In this document: piece by piece, positions 25,521 through 34,412 of the stretch
How the letters are laid out: the number at the start of each line of letters is the position of its first letter
How positions within the stretch are numbered: position 1 is the stretch's first letter
The notes under the pieces: model-generated
The model's input: only the letters and a program-made list of their open reading frames with translations
Database searches by the model: none
Told to the model about the DNA's origin: nothing
NCBI RefSeq assembly: GCF_014349105.1
Contig: NZ_JACSJI010000002.1
Span: 248,001 to 312,000, forward strand
From: Caulobacter sp. 17J80-11
GTDB taxonomy: Bacteria; Pseudomonadota; Alphaproteobacteria; Caulobacterales; Caulobacteraceae
Direction of reading: 5' to 3'
DNA: 64,000 nt
Position numbers and translations under genes: made by a program

Positions 25521-26756
25521 TCAGGCCCTCTTCAGTTCCAGTTGCACCACGTCGGTCCGGCCCGTGCGGAAGCCGGCCTCGCAGTAGCTCAGATAGAACC
25601 GCCATAGCCGCCGGAAGCGTTCGTCGAAACCCAGGGCGGTGATGTCCCGCCAGGCCCCTTCGAAGCGGTGGGCCCATTCCTCCAGGGTGTCGGCGTAGGC
25701 CTGGCCGAAGCGGCTGATCGCGCCCGTCTCCAGGCCCGCCCGGCGCGTCTCTTCCTGCAGTCGCTGCTCGCTGGGCAGGGCGCCGCCCGGGAAGATGTAC
25801 TTCTGGATGAAGTCCATGCGGCGGCGATAGGCGTCGAACAGGTCGTCGCGGATGGTGATGATCTGCAGGCCGGCGCGGCCGTCGGGCTTCAGCACCTCGC
25901 GCACCTTGTCGAAATAGGCGGGCCAGTAGCGCTCGCCGACGGCCTCGAACATCTCGATCGAGGCGACCCGGTCGTAGACCCCGTCGACGTCGCGATAGTC
26001 CATCAGACGGAATTCCGTCCGCTCGGAAAGCCCCTGCTGGAACAGTCGCTTGCGGGCGTATTCGTACTGCGCTTCTGAAATGGTTATGCCGGTGACCTTG
26101 GCCCCGATCTCGGACGCCGCGAACTCGGCGAAGCCGCCCCAGCCGCAGCCGATCTCCAGCACGTGCTGGTCGGGCTTCAATTGCATGGCCTCGGCCAAGG
26201 CGCGGTACTTGGCGCGCTGGGCTTCGGACAGGGGCTGGCCGGGGTGTTCGTACTTGGCCGACGAATAGGTCATCGTCGGGTCCAGCCAGCGTTCGTAGAA
26301 GGCGTTGCCCAGGTCGTAGTGGGCGTAGATGTTGCGCCGCGAGCCGCGGCGGCTGTTCCGGCGCAGGGCGTGGGAGACCAGGTTCACCGCCTGGACCAGC
26401 GGATTGCCGCTGACCAGCGAGCCCATCCGCTCCCAGTTGCGCCCGACCACTTCGAGCAGGGCCGACAGGTTCGGCGTCTCCCACTCGCCGGCCATGAAGC
26501 CCTCGGCGAAGCCGATGTCGCCGGCCGCCATCACGCGGCCGACGAAGCGGTAGTCGCGCACGACCAGTTCGCCGGTCGGACCAGGAATTTCGCCCCTGAC
26601 GCTGAGGCGGCGGCCTTCAGGTATGACGAAGACGATCTCGCCCACCCGCCAGTGACGCGTGGCCAGCTTCAGGAAATTACGAAACAGCGCAGGCGCGTTC
26701 CGGACCTCGGGCAAGGTCCAGACGGGGGACGCGTGGGACTGGAGCACTTCACTCAT
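25521..26756 (-). CDS. cfa: Cyclopropane-fatty-acyl-phospholipid synthase
   Basis: 411 residues. Transfers a methylene from SAM to unsaturated acyl chains of membrane phospholipids. A variable N-terminal lipid-binding part precedes the SAM-dependent methyltransferase core: NIYAHYDLGNAFYERWLDPTMTYS, VLEIGCGWGGFAEFAA, ITISEAQYEYAR, SIEMFEAVGERYWPAYF, FIQKYIFPGG. ATG 26756 is preceded by GGGAG with seven bases spacing. It lies between photolyase and the sulfurtransferase on one strand, 36 bases from the former. Confidence 0.93.
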   Translation of the reverse strand: MSEVLQSHASPVWTLPEVRNAPALFRNFLKLATRHWRVGEIVFVIPEGRRLSVRGEIPGPTGELVVRDYRFVGRVMAAGDIGFAEGFMAGEWETPNLSALLEVVGRNWERMGSLVSGNPLVQAVNLVSHALRRNSRRGSRRNIYAHYDLGNAFYERWLDPTMTYSSAKYEHPGQPLSEAQRAKYRALAEAMQLKPDQHVLEIGCGWGGFAEFAASEIGAKVTGITISEAQYEYARKRLFQQGLSERTEFRLMDYRDVDGVYDRVASIEMFEAVGERYWPAYFDKVREVLKPDGRAGLQIITIRDDLFDAYRRRMDFIQKYIFPGGALPSEQRLQEETRRAGLETGAISRFGQAYADTLEEWAHRFEGAWRDITALGFDERFRRLWRFYLSYCEAGFRTGRTDVVQLELKRA

Positions 26757-26792
26757 CGAGCGTCTCCCGTACTTCACGACATGGTTAGTCGA

Positions 26793-28235
26793 TCATGTCG
26801 CTGGGTCCGGTTCAAGTCTCAGCGTTTTCAGAGCCTCCAGCGCCGCTCTTCTGGCGGCGCCATGGTCCACGACGGGGTTCGGGTAGCCTCCGGACCGGTC
26901 GCGAATCTCGGCCGGCGCCTCCCAGGGTGCGTGCAGCCAGCGGTCCGGAAGATCCGCCAGTTCCGGAACCCAGCGGCGGACATAGGCGCCGTCCGCGTCG
27001 AACTTGCGGCCCTGCAGCACCGGATTGAACACGCGGAAATAGGGCGCGGCGTCGGCGCCTGAGCCCGCCACCCACTGCCAGTTGGCTGCGTTGTTGGCCT
27101 GGTCGGCGTCGACCAGCGTGTCCCAGAACCAGGCCTCGCCCTTGCGCCAGTCGATCCGCAGGTCCTTCACCAGGAAGGAGGCGACGATCATCCGCACGCG
27201 GTTGTGCATCCAGCCCGTGGCCCACAGCTGGCGCATGCCGGCGTCGACGATCGGATAGCCGGTGCGGCCTTCGCTCCAGGCCGCAAAGCCGTCGGGATCC
27301 TCGCGCCAGGGAAAGGCGTCGAACTCCGGCCGGAAGCTCCGAGCGGGCAGGGTCGGAAAGTGATGGAGCAGCTGGGCGCAGAACTCGCGCCAGGCCAGTT
27401 CGCTCTGCAGCTTGTCCGCGGCGCCTTCAGCGCCGCTCGCCGCCGCCGCGCCGCCGGCAGCCGCATAGACCCGCGCCGGCGAGATCTCGCCCCAGTGGAG
27501 GTGAGGCGACAGCCGGCTGGTGCCGTCCTCGCCCGGCGTGTCGCGTCCACGGACGTAGCCGGCCAGGCCGTGGTCGAGAAAATCGTCGAGCCGCGCATGC
27601 GCGCCCGCCTCGCCGGGCGTCCAGTCGAAGCCTGCGGCCCAGTCGGGGCGCCCGGAATAGAGCGCCAGGTCGTCGACGCCGAGGCTCTCGGGCCAGGCCT
27701 GCGGAACCGACAGGCGCTTCGGCGCGGCGATCGGCCGGAAGGCCGGCAGGCTGGAGCGCAAGGCGCGCGCGAACGGCGTGAACACCCGGTAGGGGCCGCC
27801 CGCGCCGGTCAGGATCGAGCCGGGCGGGGCGAGCAGGGCGGCGTCGAACTCGGCTCCGCCCACGCCGCCACGGTTGAGCTCGTCGCGCAGCGCGGCGTCG
27901 CGTTCGGTCGGGGCCGGCTCCGGCAGCCGGTTCCAGAACACCGCCCGCGCCCCGGTCTCCTCAACCAGGCGGATCAATTCCGCCCGCGCCTCGCCGCACC
28001 GCACAGTCAGCCGCGAGCCCTTCGCCCGAAGCTCGACGTCCAGGGCACGCAGGGACCGGTCCAGCCACCAGCGGGCGGCGCCGCCGATCGGGCGGCCCTC
28101 CAGCGCCTCGTCGAACACGTAGAGCGGCAGGACCGGCGCGCCGGTCGCCAGAGCGGCGGCCAGGGCCGGATTGTCGGCCAGCCTGAGGTCGCGCCGGAAC
28201 CACACGATCGCCGGGGCCGCGTCCGATCCGCCCAT
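26793..28235 (-). CDS. phrB: Deoxyribodipyrimidine photo-lyase (class I CPD)
   Basis: 480 residues. Light-driven repair of cyclobutane pyrimidine dimers with FAD and an antenna cofactor. N-terminal alpha/beta domain: IVWFRRDLRLADNPAL. FAD-binding C-terminal domain: TSRLSPHLHWGEISP, LAWREFCAQLLHHFP, GYPIVDAGMRQLWATGWMHNRVRM, and WFWDTLVDADQANNAANWQWVAGSG, the photolyase signature. It is divergent from kdsA. Confidence 0.95.
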   Translation of the reverse strand: MGGSDAAPAIVWFRRDLRLADNPALAAALATGAPVLPLYVFDEALEGRPIGGAARWWLDRSLRALDVELRAKGSRLTVRCGEARAELIRLVEETGARAVFWNRLPEPAPTERDAALRDELNRGGVGGAEFDAALLAPPGSILTGAGGPYRVFTPFARALRSSLPAFRPIAAPKRLSVPQAWPESLGVDDLALYSGRPDWAAGFDWTPGEAGAHARLDDFLDHGLAGYVRGRDTPGEDGTSRLSPHLHWGEISPARVYAAAGGAAAASGAEGAADKLQSELAWREFCAQLLHHFPTLPARSFRPEFDAFPWREDPDGFAAWSEGRTGYPIVDAGMRQLWATGWMHNRVRMIVASFLVKDLRIDWRKGEAWFWDTLVDADQANNAANWQWVAGSGADAAPYFRVFNPVLQGRKFDADGAYVRRWVPELADLPDRWLHAPWEAPAEIRDRSGGYPNPVVDHGAARRAALEALKTLRLEPDPAT

Positions 28236-28338
28236 CCGAAGCTATCCGCCCTTGTCTACGCCGTTGCGTCGCGCCACTTGTACGCGCGACTTCGCGCGCC
28301 GGATCTGGCGCCGCCCCTAGGTTCGTGAGGAAAGCGCT

Positions 28339-29193
28339 TTGACCCGTCCCAACTCCGTCGTGGAGGTGAAGACCCCCTACGGCCGTCCCGTGCGCATCGG
28401 CGCGACCGAGAAGCTCGCGTTCATCGCCGGCCCCTGCCAGATGGAGAGCCGCGAGCACGCGCTGGAGACCGCCTTCGCCCTGAAGGAGATCGCCGACCGC
28501 CTCGACGTGGGCCTGATCTACAAGACCTCGTTCGACAAGGCCAACCGCACCTCGGCCAACGCCAAGCGTGGCATCGGCCTGGAGGGCTCGCTGCCCATCT
28601 TCCAGGAGATCCGCGAGAAGACCGGCCTGCCGACCCTGACCGACGTGCACGAGGCCGAGCACTGCGCCGCCCTGGGCGACGCGGTCGACGTGCTGCAGAT
28701 CCCGGCGTTCCTGTGCCGCCAGACCGACCTGCTGCTGGCCGCCGCCGCCACCGGCAAGGCTATCAACGTCAAGAAGGGCCAGTTCCTGGCCCCCTGGGAC
28801 ATGAAGAACGTGATCGCCAAGATCACCGGCGCCGGCAACCCGAACGTCATGGCCTGCGAGCGCGGCGCCTCGTTCGGCTACAACACGCTGGTGTCCGACA
28901 TGCGCGCCCTGCCGATCATGGCCGAGATCGGCTGCCCGGTGGTGTTCGACGCCACTCATTCGGTGCAGCAACCGGGCGGGCAGGGGACCTCGTCGGGCGG
29001 CCAGCGCGAGTTCGTGCCGGTGCTGGCCCGCGCGGCCGTCGCCGTCGGCGTCTCGGCGGTGTTCATCGAGACCCACCAGGATCCGGACAACGCCCCGTCG
29101 GACGGCCCCAACATGGTGGCCTTGAAGGACTTCGAGGCGCTGGCCGCCGACCTGCTGGCCTTCGATGCGCTGGCCAAGAAGCGCGCGGCCTGA
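28339..29193 (+). CDS. kdsA: 3-deoxy-8-phosphooctulonate synthase (KDO8P synthase)
   Basis: 284 residues. Condenses PEP with arabinose-5-phosphate to make KDO-8-phosphate for the LPS inner core. TIM-barrel motifs: YKTSFDKANRTS, LTDVHE, VDVLQIPAFLCRQTDLL, NVKKGQFLAPWDMKN, FDATHSVQQPGG. Cys33 in IAGPCQMES marks the metal-dependent class, where the metal-free E. coli type has Asn. TTG 28339 is the start, with GAGGAAAG about five bases upstream. It opens an LPS-related neighbourhood. Confidence 0.95.
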   Translation: MTRPNSVVEVKTPYGRPVRIGATEKLAFIAGPCQMESREHALETAFALKEIADRLDVGLIYKTSFDKANRTSANAKRGIGLEGSLPIFQEIREKTGLPTLTDVHEAEHCAALGDAVDVLQIPAFLCRQTDLLLAAAATGKAINVKKGQFLAPWDMKNVIAKITGAGNPNVMACERGASFGYNTLVSDMRALPIMAEIGCPVVFDATHSVQQPGGQGTSSGGQREFVPVLARAAVAVGVSAVFIETHQDPDNAPSDGPNMVALKDFEALAADLLAFDALAKKRAA

Positions 29194-29206
29194 GCGGCGG
29201 TCCGCC

Positions 29207-29284
29207 CTCGTCCTTCGACAAGCTCAGGATGAGGGCGACTGAGCTGCAGTAGCAATCCTCATCCTGAGCCTGTCGAAGGACGAG
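29207..29284. repeat. Stem-loop repeat after kdsA
   Basis: Two 28-base arms (29207-29234 and 29257-29284) with one mismatch and a 22-base loop. The arms contain CCTTCGACAAGCTCAGGATG, a sequence common in intergenic palindromes of Caulobacterales and Sphingomonadales. It can act as a bidirectional terminator between convergent kdsA and the glycosyltransferase gene. A fragment (CTTCGACAAGCTCAGG) recurs near 49161. Confidence 0.85.
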
Positions 29285-29303
29285 GATTTCGGCCCCTGAC
29301 GGA

Positions 29304-30122
29304 TCAGGCCGCCTGCTGGTCGCGGGCGGCCTTTTTCGTTTCGGCTTCGCGGTTGAGATGGATCTCGTACATCTTGGCGTCGCGCAGCCAGCGGCCGTGC
29401 GCCGCCAGGGCCGAGAGCACCACGCCGTACGTGCCGCCCCGCCACAGGCCGCGCATGATGAAGTGCTTGAAGAAGTAGAACGGCAGGCCGAACCACACCC
29501 GCACCTCGGTCTGCCAGCGCGCCTTCAGCTTGCTCTCACGGGAGCGCACGGTGCTGACCTTGTTCATCTTCTCCGCCACGTGGGCGAAGTCGCGGAACGA
29601 GTAGTGCAGCACGTCGCCCTTCAGGCGGCCGATCGGAACGCCGGCGGGGACGGTGAACTGGTCCCAGGCCTTGTGGTCGGGGATGCGGATCACGCGCCGG
29701 TCGTAGAGCTTGCGCCGGTAGGCGTGCAGGAAGTCCCACCAGGGCTCGCCCACCGGCGGAGCGGTGATCAGCTTGAACTCGTAGATCGGCTTGGGCGGCT
29801 CGCCGTTGGCGAACAACTGGCGGATCTCCTCGGCGAGCTTCGGCGTGATGATCTCGTCGGCGTCGAGGTCCAGCAGCCAATCGTGTTTGGCCGCGTCCTC
29901 CCCGACGCGCTTCTGGGGGCCGTTGCCCAGCCAGGGCTGGCGCACGACGCGCGCGCCCAGGCTTTCGGCGATCTCGATGGTGCGGTCGATCGAGCCTGAG
30001 TCGACCACGACGATCTCGTCGGCGACGGCCTTGGCCGCCTCGATGACGCGACCGATCATCCGCTCTTCATTCTGGGTGCGGATGTAGCAAGTCACGGGGG
30101 CGGGCTGGGCGAACTGCGTCAT
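29304..30122 (-). CDS. Family 2 glycosyltransferase, WaaE/KdtX-like
   Basis: 272 residues. GT-A fold: CYIRTQNEERMIGRVIEAA, VVDSGSIDRTIEIAESLGA, and the metal-binding DLDADEII. The C-terminal half has RRKLYDRRVIRI, HYSFRDFAHVAEKMNK and amphipathic segment WFGLPFYFFKHFIMRGLWRGG, as in LPS core beta-1,4-glucosyltransferases of the WaaE/KdtX group. The acceptor is inferred from kdsA next door. ATG 30122 is assumed; an upstream in-frame TTG is possible. Confidence 0.85.
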   Translation of the reverse strand: MTQFAQPAPVTCYIRTQNEERMIGRVIEAAKAVADEIVVVDSGSIDRTIEIAESLGARVVRQPWLGNGPQKRVGEDAAKHDWLLDLDADEIITPKLAEEIRQLFANGEPPKPIYEFKLITAPPVGEPWWDFLHAYRRKLYDRRVIRIPDHKAWDQFTVPAGVPIGRLKGDVLHYSFRDFAHVAEKMNKVSTVRSRESKLKARWQTEVRVWFGLPFYFFKHFIMRGLWRGGTYGVVLSALAAHGRWLRDAKMYEIHLNREAETKKAARDQQAA

Positions 30123-30296
30123 GGACCGATCCAAGGATTCCGTGCAGACTTGGCCGGTCGGGATAGGCCGGGCGTGCTTGGAAACACAATAGCGCGTCCG
30201 TGACTGAGGCGGAAACAAGTCGCCGCACGCCGTGCCATTGACGCGATTTCCAGCTAACATCCGGCCAGTAGCACCGCCTTTCGGGGGGCGATCATT

Positions 30297-31052
30297 TTGC
30301 CTAAGTCCGTGACCAGCGCGTTTCCTCCCTTCACCGTCGTCGTGACCAGCTGCGGGCGTTTCGACCTCCTGCGCCAGACGCTGGACTCGTTGCTGGCCAA
30401 CATCGACGTGCGTCCTGAGAAGGTGCTGGTGATCGAGGATTCCGGCGACGAGGCGGTCCGTGACGCGCTGAAGGGCCTGGACGCGAACGTCGAGGTGATC
30501 GTCAACGAGCAGCAGCTCGGCCAGATGAACGCGATCGACAAGGTCTACGGGCAGGTCACCACGCCGTACGCCTTCCACTGCGAGGACGACTGGCAGTTCG
30601 AGCGCGGCGGCTTCATCGCCGAATCGTTCGCCATTCTGAACGCCCGCCCGGACGTCAGCATGGTGGGCCTGCGCCCGCGCTGGGAGCTGAACCCGCTGGT
30701 GCGCAACATGCCGCGCGAGACCCTGGGCGAGGTGGAGTACTTCACCCTCGATCCGCGCCTCCACCCCGAGTACTTCAGCTATTCGTTCAATCCAGGCCTG
30801 CGCCGGATGGCCGAGTACCACCGCTTCGCCCCGATGGCGGCGCGCGGCTGCGAGGCCGACGTGTCCTTCGCCTTCAAGCAAGCCGGTTTCCGAATCGCCA
30901 ACCTCGAGCATCCGGCCGTGACCCACATCGGCTGGGGCCGGCACGTGGACGATCCTTCCAAGCGGCCCAAGGCCCGCACCATGCTGGCCAAGCTCAACCG
31001 GTCCATCCGCAAGCGCATCAAGCGCCTGCGTCGCGCGGTCGGCGCCGCCTGA
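30297..31052 (+). CDS. Family 2 glycosyltransferase-like protein
   Basis: 251 residues. An N-terminal GT-A domain starts VVVTSCGRFDLLRQTLDSLL and continues with VLVIEDSG and FHCEDDWQFERGGF, where EDD is the probable metal-binding motif. The C-terminus is very basic (RSIRKRIKRLRR), suggesting membrane or phosphate contact. Start is TTG 30297 with GGGGGGCG six bases upstream. Sugar and acceptor are unknown. It is divergent from the WaaE-like gene (174-base gap) and lies before the acyltransferase gene. Confidence 0.8.
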   Translation: MPKSVTSAFPPFTVVVTSCGRFDLLRQTLDSLLANIDVRPEKVLVIEDSGDEAVRDALKGLDANVEVIVNEQQLGQMNAIDKVYGQVTTPYAFHCEDDWQFERGGFIAESFAILNARPDVSMVGLRPRWELNPLVRNMPRETLGEVEYFTLDPRLHPEYFSYSFNPGLRRMAEYHRFAPMAARGCEADVSFAFKQAGFRIANLEHPAVTHIGWGRHVDDPSKRPKARTMLAKLNRSIRKRIKRLRRAVGAA

Positions 31053-31105
31053 GCCCCGGCTCAGGTCGCGTTGCGCCGCCGGGGTTCGGACGGTAGGGAA
31101 CGGTC

Positions 31106-32050
31106 ATGGCGAAACGGCAGGCGTCTCCCGCCCAACATCTGCTCTGGCGCATCGAGGCGCTCGGATTCGACGCGATCAACGGCCTGTTCCGGCTGCTGCC
31201 GGTCGACTGGGCGTCGGCCTTCGGCGGCTGGCTGCTGAAGACCATCGGGCCGCTGAACAGCGCCAACCGGACCGCCGCGCGCAACCTCGAGCTGGCCTTC
31301 CCCGAGAAGGACGAAGCCTGGCGCCGCCGGGTGCTGAAGGCGCAGTGGGAGAACGTGGGCCGCGCCTTCGCCGAGTTCCCGTCGATGGACCGCCTGCGCC
31401 CCGAGACCGGCCGGGTCGAGCTGGTCAACGGCGAGCGCCTGCAGGAGATCGCCGCCAACCGCGAGCCGGTGGTGTTCATCTCCGGGCACTTCTCGAACTG
31501 GGAGGTGATGCCGGCCGCCATCATGGCGGCGGGCGTCGAGTGCCTGATCACCTACCGGGCCACCAACAACCCCTATGTCGACAAGCGCATCCGCGAGGGC
31601 CGCGCCCGCTACGGCGTGCGCCTGTTCGCGCCGAAGGGCGAGAGCGCGCGGGAGCTGATGGAGGCGCTACGCGAGGGCGAGTCGGTGGCGCTGATGAACG
31701 ATCAGAAGTTCAACGCCGGCCTGCCGCTGCCGTTCTTCGGCCACATCGCCTACACCGCGCCCGGGCCGACCCGCATGGCGCTCAAGTACGACGCGGTCCT
31801 GCAACCCATGTCGGTGCAGCGCACCAAGGGCGCGCGCTTCCGCGCCGTGGTGCACGAGCCGATCCGGTTGGAGCACAGCGGCGACCGCGCCGCCGACATC
31901 GAGGCGGGCGTGCGCAAGGTGAACGCCTTCATGGAAGAGCGCATCCGCGAACGCCCGGAGGAATGGTTCTGGGTCCACAAGCGCTGGCCGAACGAGGTCT
32001 ATAAGGCCCCGACCGCGCCGGAGCGCCCCGCCGCCGATCCCGTCGCATGA
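31106..32050 (+). CDS. lpxL: Lipid A biosynthesis acyltransferase, LpxL/HtrB family
   Basis: 314 residues. Adds a secondary acyl chain to lipid A precursors at the inner membrane. The catalytic HX4E box is GHFSNWE, followed by ITYRATNNPYVD, MNDQKFNAGLPLPFFG and the C-terminal EEWFWVHKRWP, all typical of LpxL/LpxM. The N-terminal helix region includes FRLLPVDWASAFGGWLLK. Which acyl chain it transfers cannot be said. It overlaps the DUF3089 gene by four bases. Confidence 0.92.
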   Translation: MAKRQASPAQHLLWRIEALGFDAINGLFRLLPVDWASAFGGWLLKTIGPLNSANRTAARNLELAFPEKDEAWRRRVLKAQWENVGRAFAEFPSMDRLRPETGRVELVNGERLQEIAANREPVVFISGHFSNWEVMPAAIMAAGVECLITYRATNNPYVDKRIREGRARYGVRLFAPKGESARELMEALREGESVALMNDQKFNAGLPLPFFGHIAYTAPGPTRMALKYDAVLQPMSVQRTKGARFRAVVHEPIRLEHSGDRAADIEAGVRKVNAFMEERIRERPEEWFWVHKRWPNEVYKAPTAPERPAADPVA

Positions 32051-33243
32051 GCCCGTTCGCCGCCATCCCCCGCCTGAGTTTCAAGCAGTGGCTGGTGGCC
32101 GCCGCCGGCCTGTTCCTGTTCGTCCTGGTGGTCGGCGCGCTGGTCTGGCGCGACGACATCCTGCGCACGGCGCTGGATCCGAAGGTGCCCTACCAGACCT
32201 ACGATCCGCCGCCGGCCCCCGACTACGGCCGCCGCGAGGCCTGGGCGCTGTTCCCGGAGAATCCGGATCAGTGGGCCCCGGCCGACGTCTTCTTCGTGCA
32301 CCCGACCACCTATGACGGCGGTCGCCACTGGAATGCGCCGATCGACGAGCCGCGCGCCAGCCTGACCATGCAGCGGATCATGGCGCCCAACTACGCCGGC
32401 CCGTTCACCCGGGTCGGGCGGGTGTTCGCGCCGCGCTACCGGCAGGCCAGCCTCTACGCCTACCTGACCCGCCGCGACGACGCCCAGGACGCGCGGCGCT
32501 TCGCCTACGGCGACGTGCGCGAGGCGTTCAAATGGTGGCGCGCGCACCAGGACCGCGGCCGGCCGCTGATCCTGGTCGGGGCCGGGGACCAGGGCGGCCT
32601 CTTGGCCGAGCGGCTGCTGCAGGAAGAGGTCGTGACCGACCCGGACCTGCTGAAACGGCTGGCCGGCGTCTATTTCATCGATGCGGCCGCTCCGGCCGAG
32701 CCCTACGGCCCCGGCGCGCCGGTGCCCGCCTGCGCGCAGCGCGAACAGGTGCGCTGCGTGGTCGGCTGGGCGCAGGTCACCGCGGGCGATCCGGAAGGCC
32801 CGAAGGCCCGGCTCGAGCACGCCATGATCTGGACGCCCGGCGGCCTGCTGGAGCGCCTCTACGACCGCCCCGTGCTGTGCGTGAATCCGCTGCTGGGCGC
32901 GGCCACCACCGACGAGGCGCCCGCGCGCCTCAACCTGGGCGCGGCCAACGCCACCGGCCTGGAATGGGGCACGCGGCCGGCCTTCCTGACGCGCCAGGTG
33001 TCGGCCCAGTGCAAGGACGGCCTGCTGGTCGTCAGCCGCGCGAAGTCGCCGTCCCTGCGCCCGGCGGGCTCCTGGACGGATCGGAAAAAGTCGCCGCCTT
33101 ACAATCTGTTCTACGCGGACATTGAAGCCGACGCTCAGGCGCGGGTGGCCAAGATGCTTAACCGCAGAGACTTCCCCCAGCCCGCGCCGCCCATCGAGGT
33201 GTCGGTCGAGGTCGGCGCTTCGCCGGTGCACCGGGTCGACTGA
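32047..33243 (+). CDS. DUF3089 protein with substituted nucleophile position
   Basis: 398 residues. An N-terminal membrane anchor (QWLVAAAGLFLFVLVVGALVW) is followed by a DUF3089 alpha/beta-hydrolase-like domain: DVFFVHPTTYDGGRHWNAPID, FAPRYRQASLYAY, DVREAFKWWRAHQDRGRPLILVG. Where the family normally has a GHSQG nucleophile elbow, this protein reads GAGDQGG, with Asp181 in the Ser place. It may be inactive or use a different chemistry. It overlaps lpxL by four bases, so a role in envelope lipid metabolism is plausible but inferred. Confidence 0.8.
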   Translation: MSPFAAIPRLSFKQWLVAAAGLFLFVLVVGALVWRDDILRTALDPKVPYQTYDPPPAPDYGRREAWALFPENPDQWAPADVFFVHPTTYDGGRHWNAPIDEPRASLTMQRIMAPNYAGPFTRVGRVFAPRYRQASLYAYLTRRDDAQDARRFAYGDVREAFKWWRAHQDRGRPLILVGAGDQGGLLAERLLQEEVVTDPDLLKRLAGVYFIDAAAPAEPYGPGAPVPACAQREQVRCVVGWAQVTAGDPEGPKARLEHAMIWTPGGLLERLYDRPVLCVNPLLGAATTDEAPARLNLGAANATGLEWGTRPAFLTRQVSAQCKDGLLVVSRAKSPSLRPAGSWTDRKKSPPYNLFYADIEADAQARVAKMLNRRDFPQPAPPIEVSVEVGASPVHRVD

Positions 33244-33267
33244 GCAGGTCTCTTTCAGGCTGCTTTC

Positions 33268-34302
33268 TCAGGCCGCCTTCTCTGGCGCGAACACCTGCAG
33301 CGCGCGCGACAGGCGAAGCGCGCCGATCTCGAACCCGAACCGCTCGCGGGCTTCCGCCTGGGCCAGTTCCGCCCGCCGGCGGCTTTCCGGCCAGTCGTCC
33401 AGAGCCGCCTGGATCGCCTCGGCCAGCCGCCCGGGATCCTCCGAGGGCACGAGCCGGGCCATGTCCTTGCCGCCGAGGATCTGGCCGGGGCCTTCGATGT
33501 CGGTCGAGACCACCGGCACGCCGGCCGCCATCGCCTCGATCAGCACCAGGCCGAACGACTCCATCCGCGAGCTCAGCACGAACAGGTCCAGGCCGCCCAG
33601 GAAGGCGCTGGGATTGTCAGTCCAGCCCGGGAAGCGCACGACGCCTTCCAGGTCTAGCGCCGCGGTGCGGGCTTCCAGCTCCCGGCGCAGATCGCCTTCG
33701 CCGGCGATGTCGAGGATGAAGTCGACGCCCCGTTGCTTCAGCAGGGCGGCGGCCTCGATCAGCACGTCGAAGCCCTTGGAGGGGTGAAGCCGCCCCAGCG
33801 CGCCGATGCGCACCGGGGTCTTCGGTTCGGCGCGGACCGGGGCGAACCACAGCCGGCCGAAGTTCTCGACCAGGCTCAGCGGCGTGTCGGGAAACTGCTC
33901 GCAGATCCCCGAGGCGACCGGCTCGCTGGCGGCGATCAGCAGATCGGCCTCGGCCATCTCGTCCTTGAAGCGGAAGTTGTGGGCGACGAAGGCGATCTTC
34001 GGACGCGGCCAGACCAGCGGCGAGCGCGCCAGCCGGAAGGCGCGCACGCCATGGACCAGCACCACGTCAGGCGCGAACCGGCGCAGCACGTGGCCGAGCC
34101 CCGCGGCCACGCCGAAGTCGCCGCCGAAGCGCCCGCCCGCCGCCTGGAAGCCGCCGTCGGGAAACTGCTTCGAGAACCAGCTGTTGCGCCGGCCGATGGA
34201 GAGAACCAGGTCGCCGGTCTCCGACAGGGCGTCGTGATAGCGCCGGGCCATGGCCTCCAGGCCGCCCTGGCCCCGGCTGAGCATCACGTTCGCCACGCGC
34301 AT
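33268..34302 (-). CDS. Family 4 glycosyltransferase
   Basis: 344 residues, GT-B fold. The N-terminal half starts NVMLSRGQGGLEAMARRYHDAL. The C-terminal donor-binding half has RIGALGRLHPSKGFDVLIEAA, DIAGEGDLR, FPGWTDN and the EX7E motif ESFGLVLIEAMAAGVPVVSTD of retaining GT4 enzymes. Sugar and acceptor are not predictable; the kdsA/lpxL neighbourhood suggests LPS or another surface polysaccharide. Convergent with the DUF3089 gene. Confidence 0.88.
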   Translation of the reverse strand: MRVANVMLSRGQGGLEAMARRYHDALSETGDLVLSIGRRNSWFSKQFPDGGFQAAGGRFGGDFGVAAGLGHVLRRFAPDVVLVHGVRAFRLARSPLVWPRPKIAFVAHNFRFKDEMAEADLLIAASEPVASGICEQFPDTPLSLVENFGRLWFAPVRAEPKTPVRIGALGRLHPSKGFDVLIEAAALLKQRGVDFILDIAGEGDLRRELEARTAALDLEGVVRFPGWTDNPSAFLGGLDLFVLSSRMESFGLVLIEAMAAGVPVVSTDIEGPGQILGGKDMARLVPSEDPGRLAEAIQAALDDWPESRRRAELAQAEARERFGFEIGALRLSRALQVFAPEKAA

Positions 34303-34412
34303 GGCCGTCGTACCCTCGAAGACTGGAAGTACTGGCGCTCAGGACGCCGCTGCCGAGCACCTGAAAATCCGTCGGACCTCTTAGCGCAATAGGCGAGGGG
34401 CCTCCACTGCAC

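Noticed and set aside
30235-30260. TTGACG followed by TAACAT before the second GT2 gene as a promoter
   Set aside because: The spacer is 11 bases, too short for a sigma70-type promoter.
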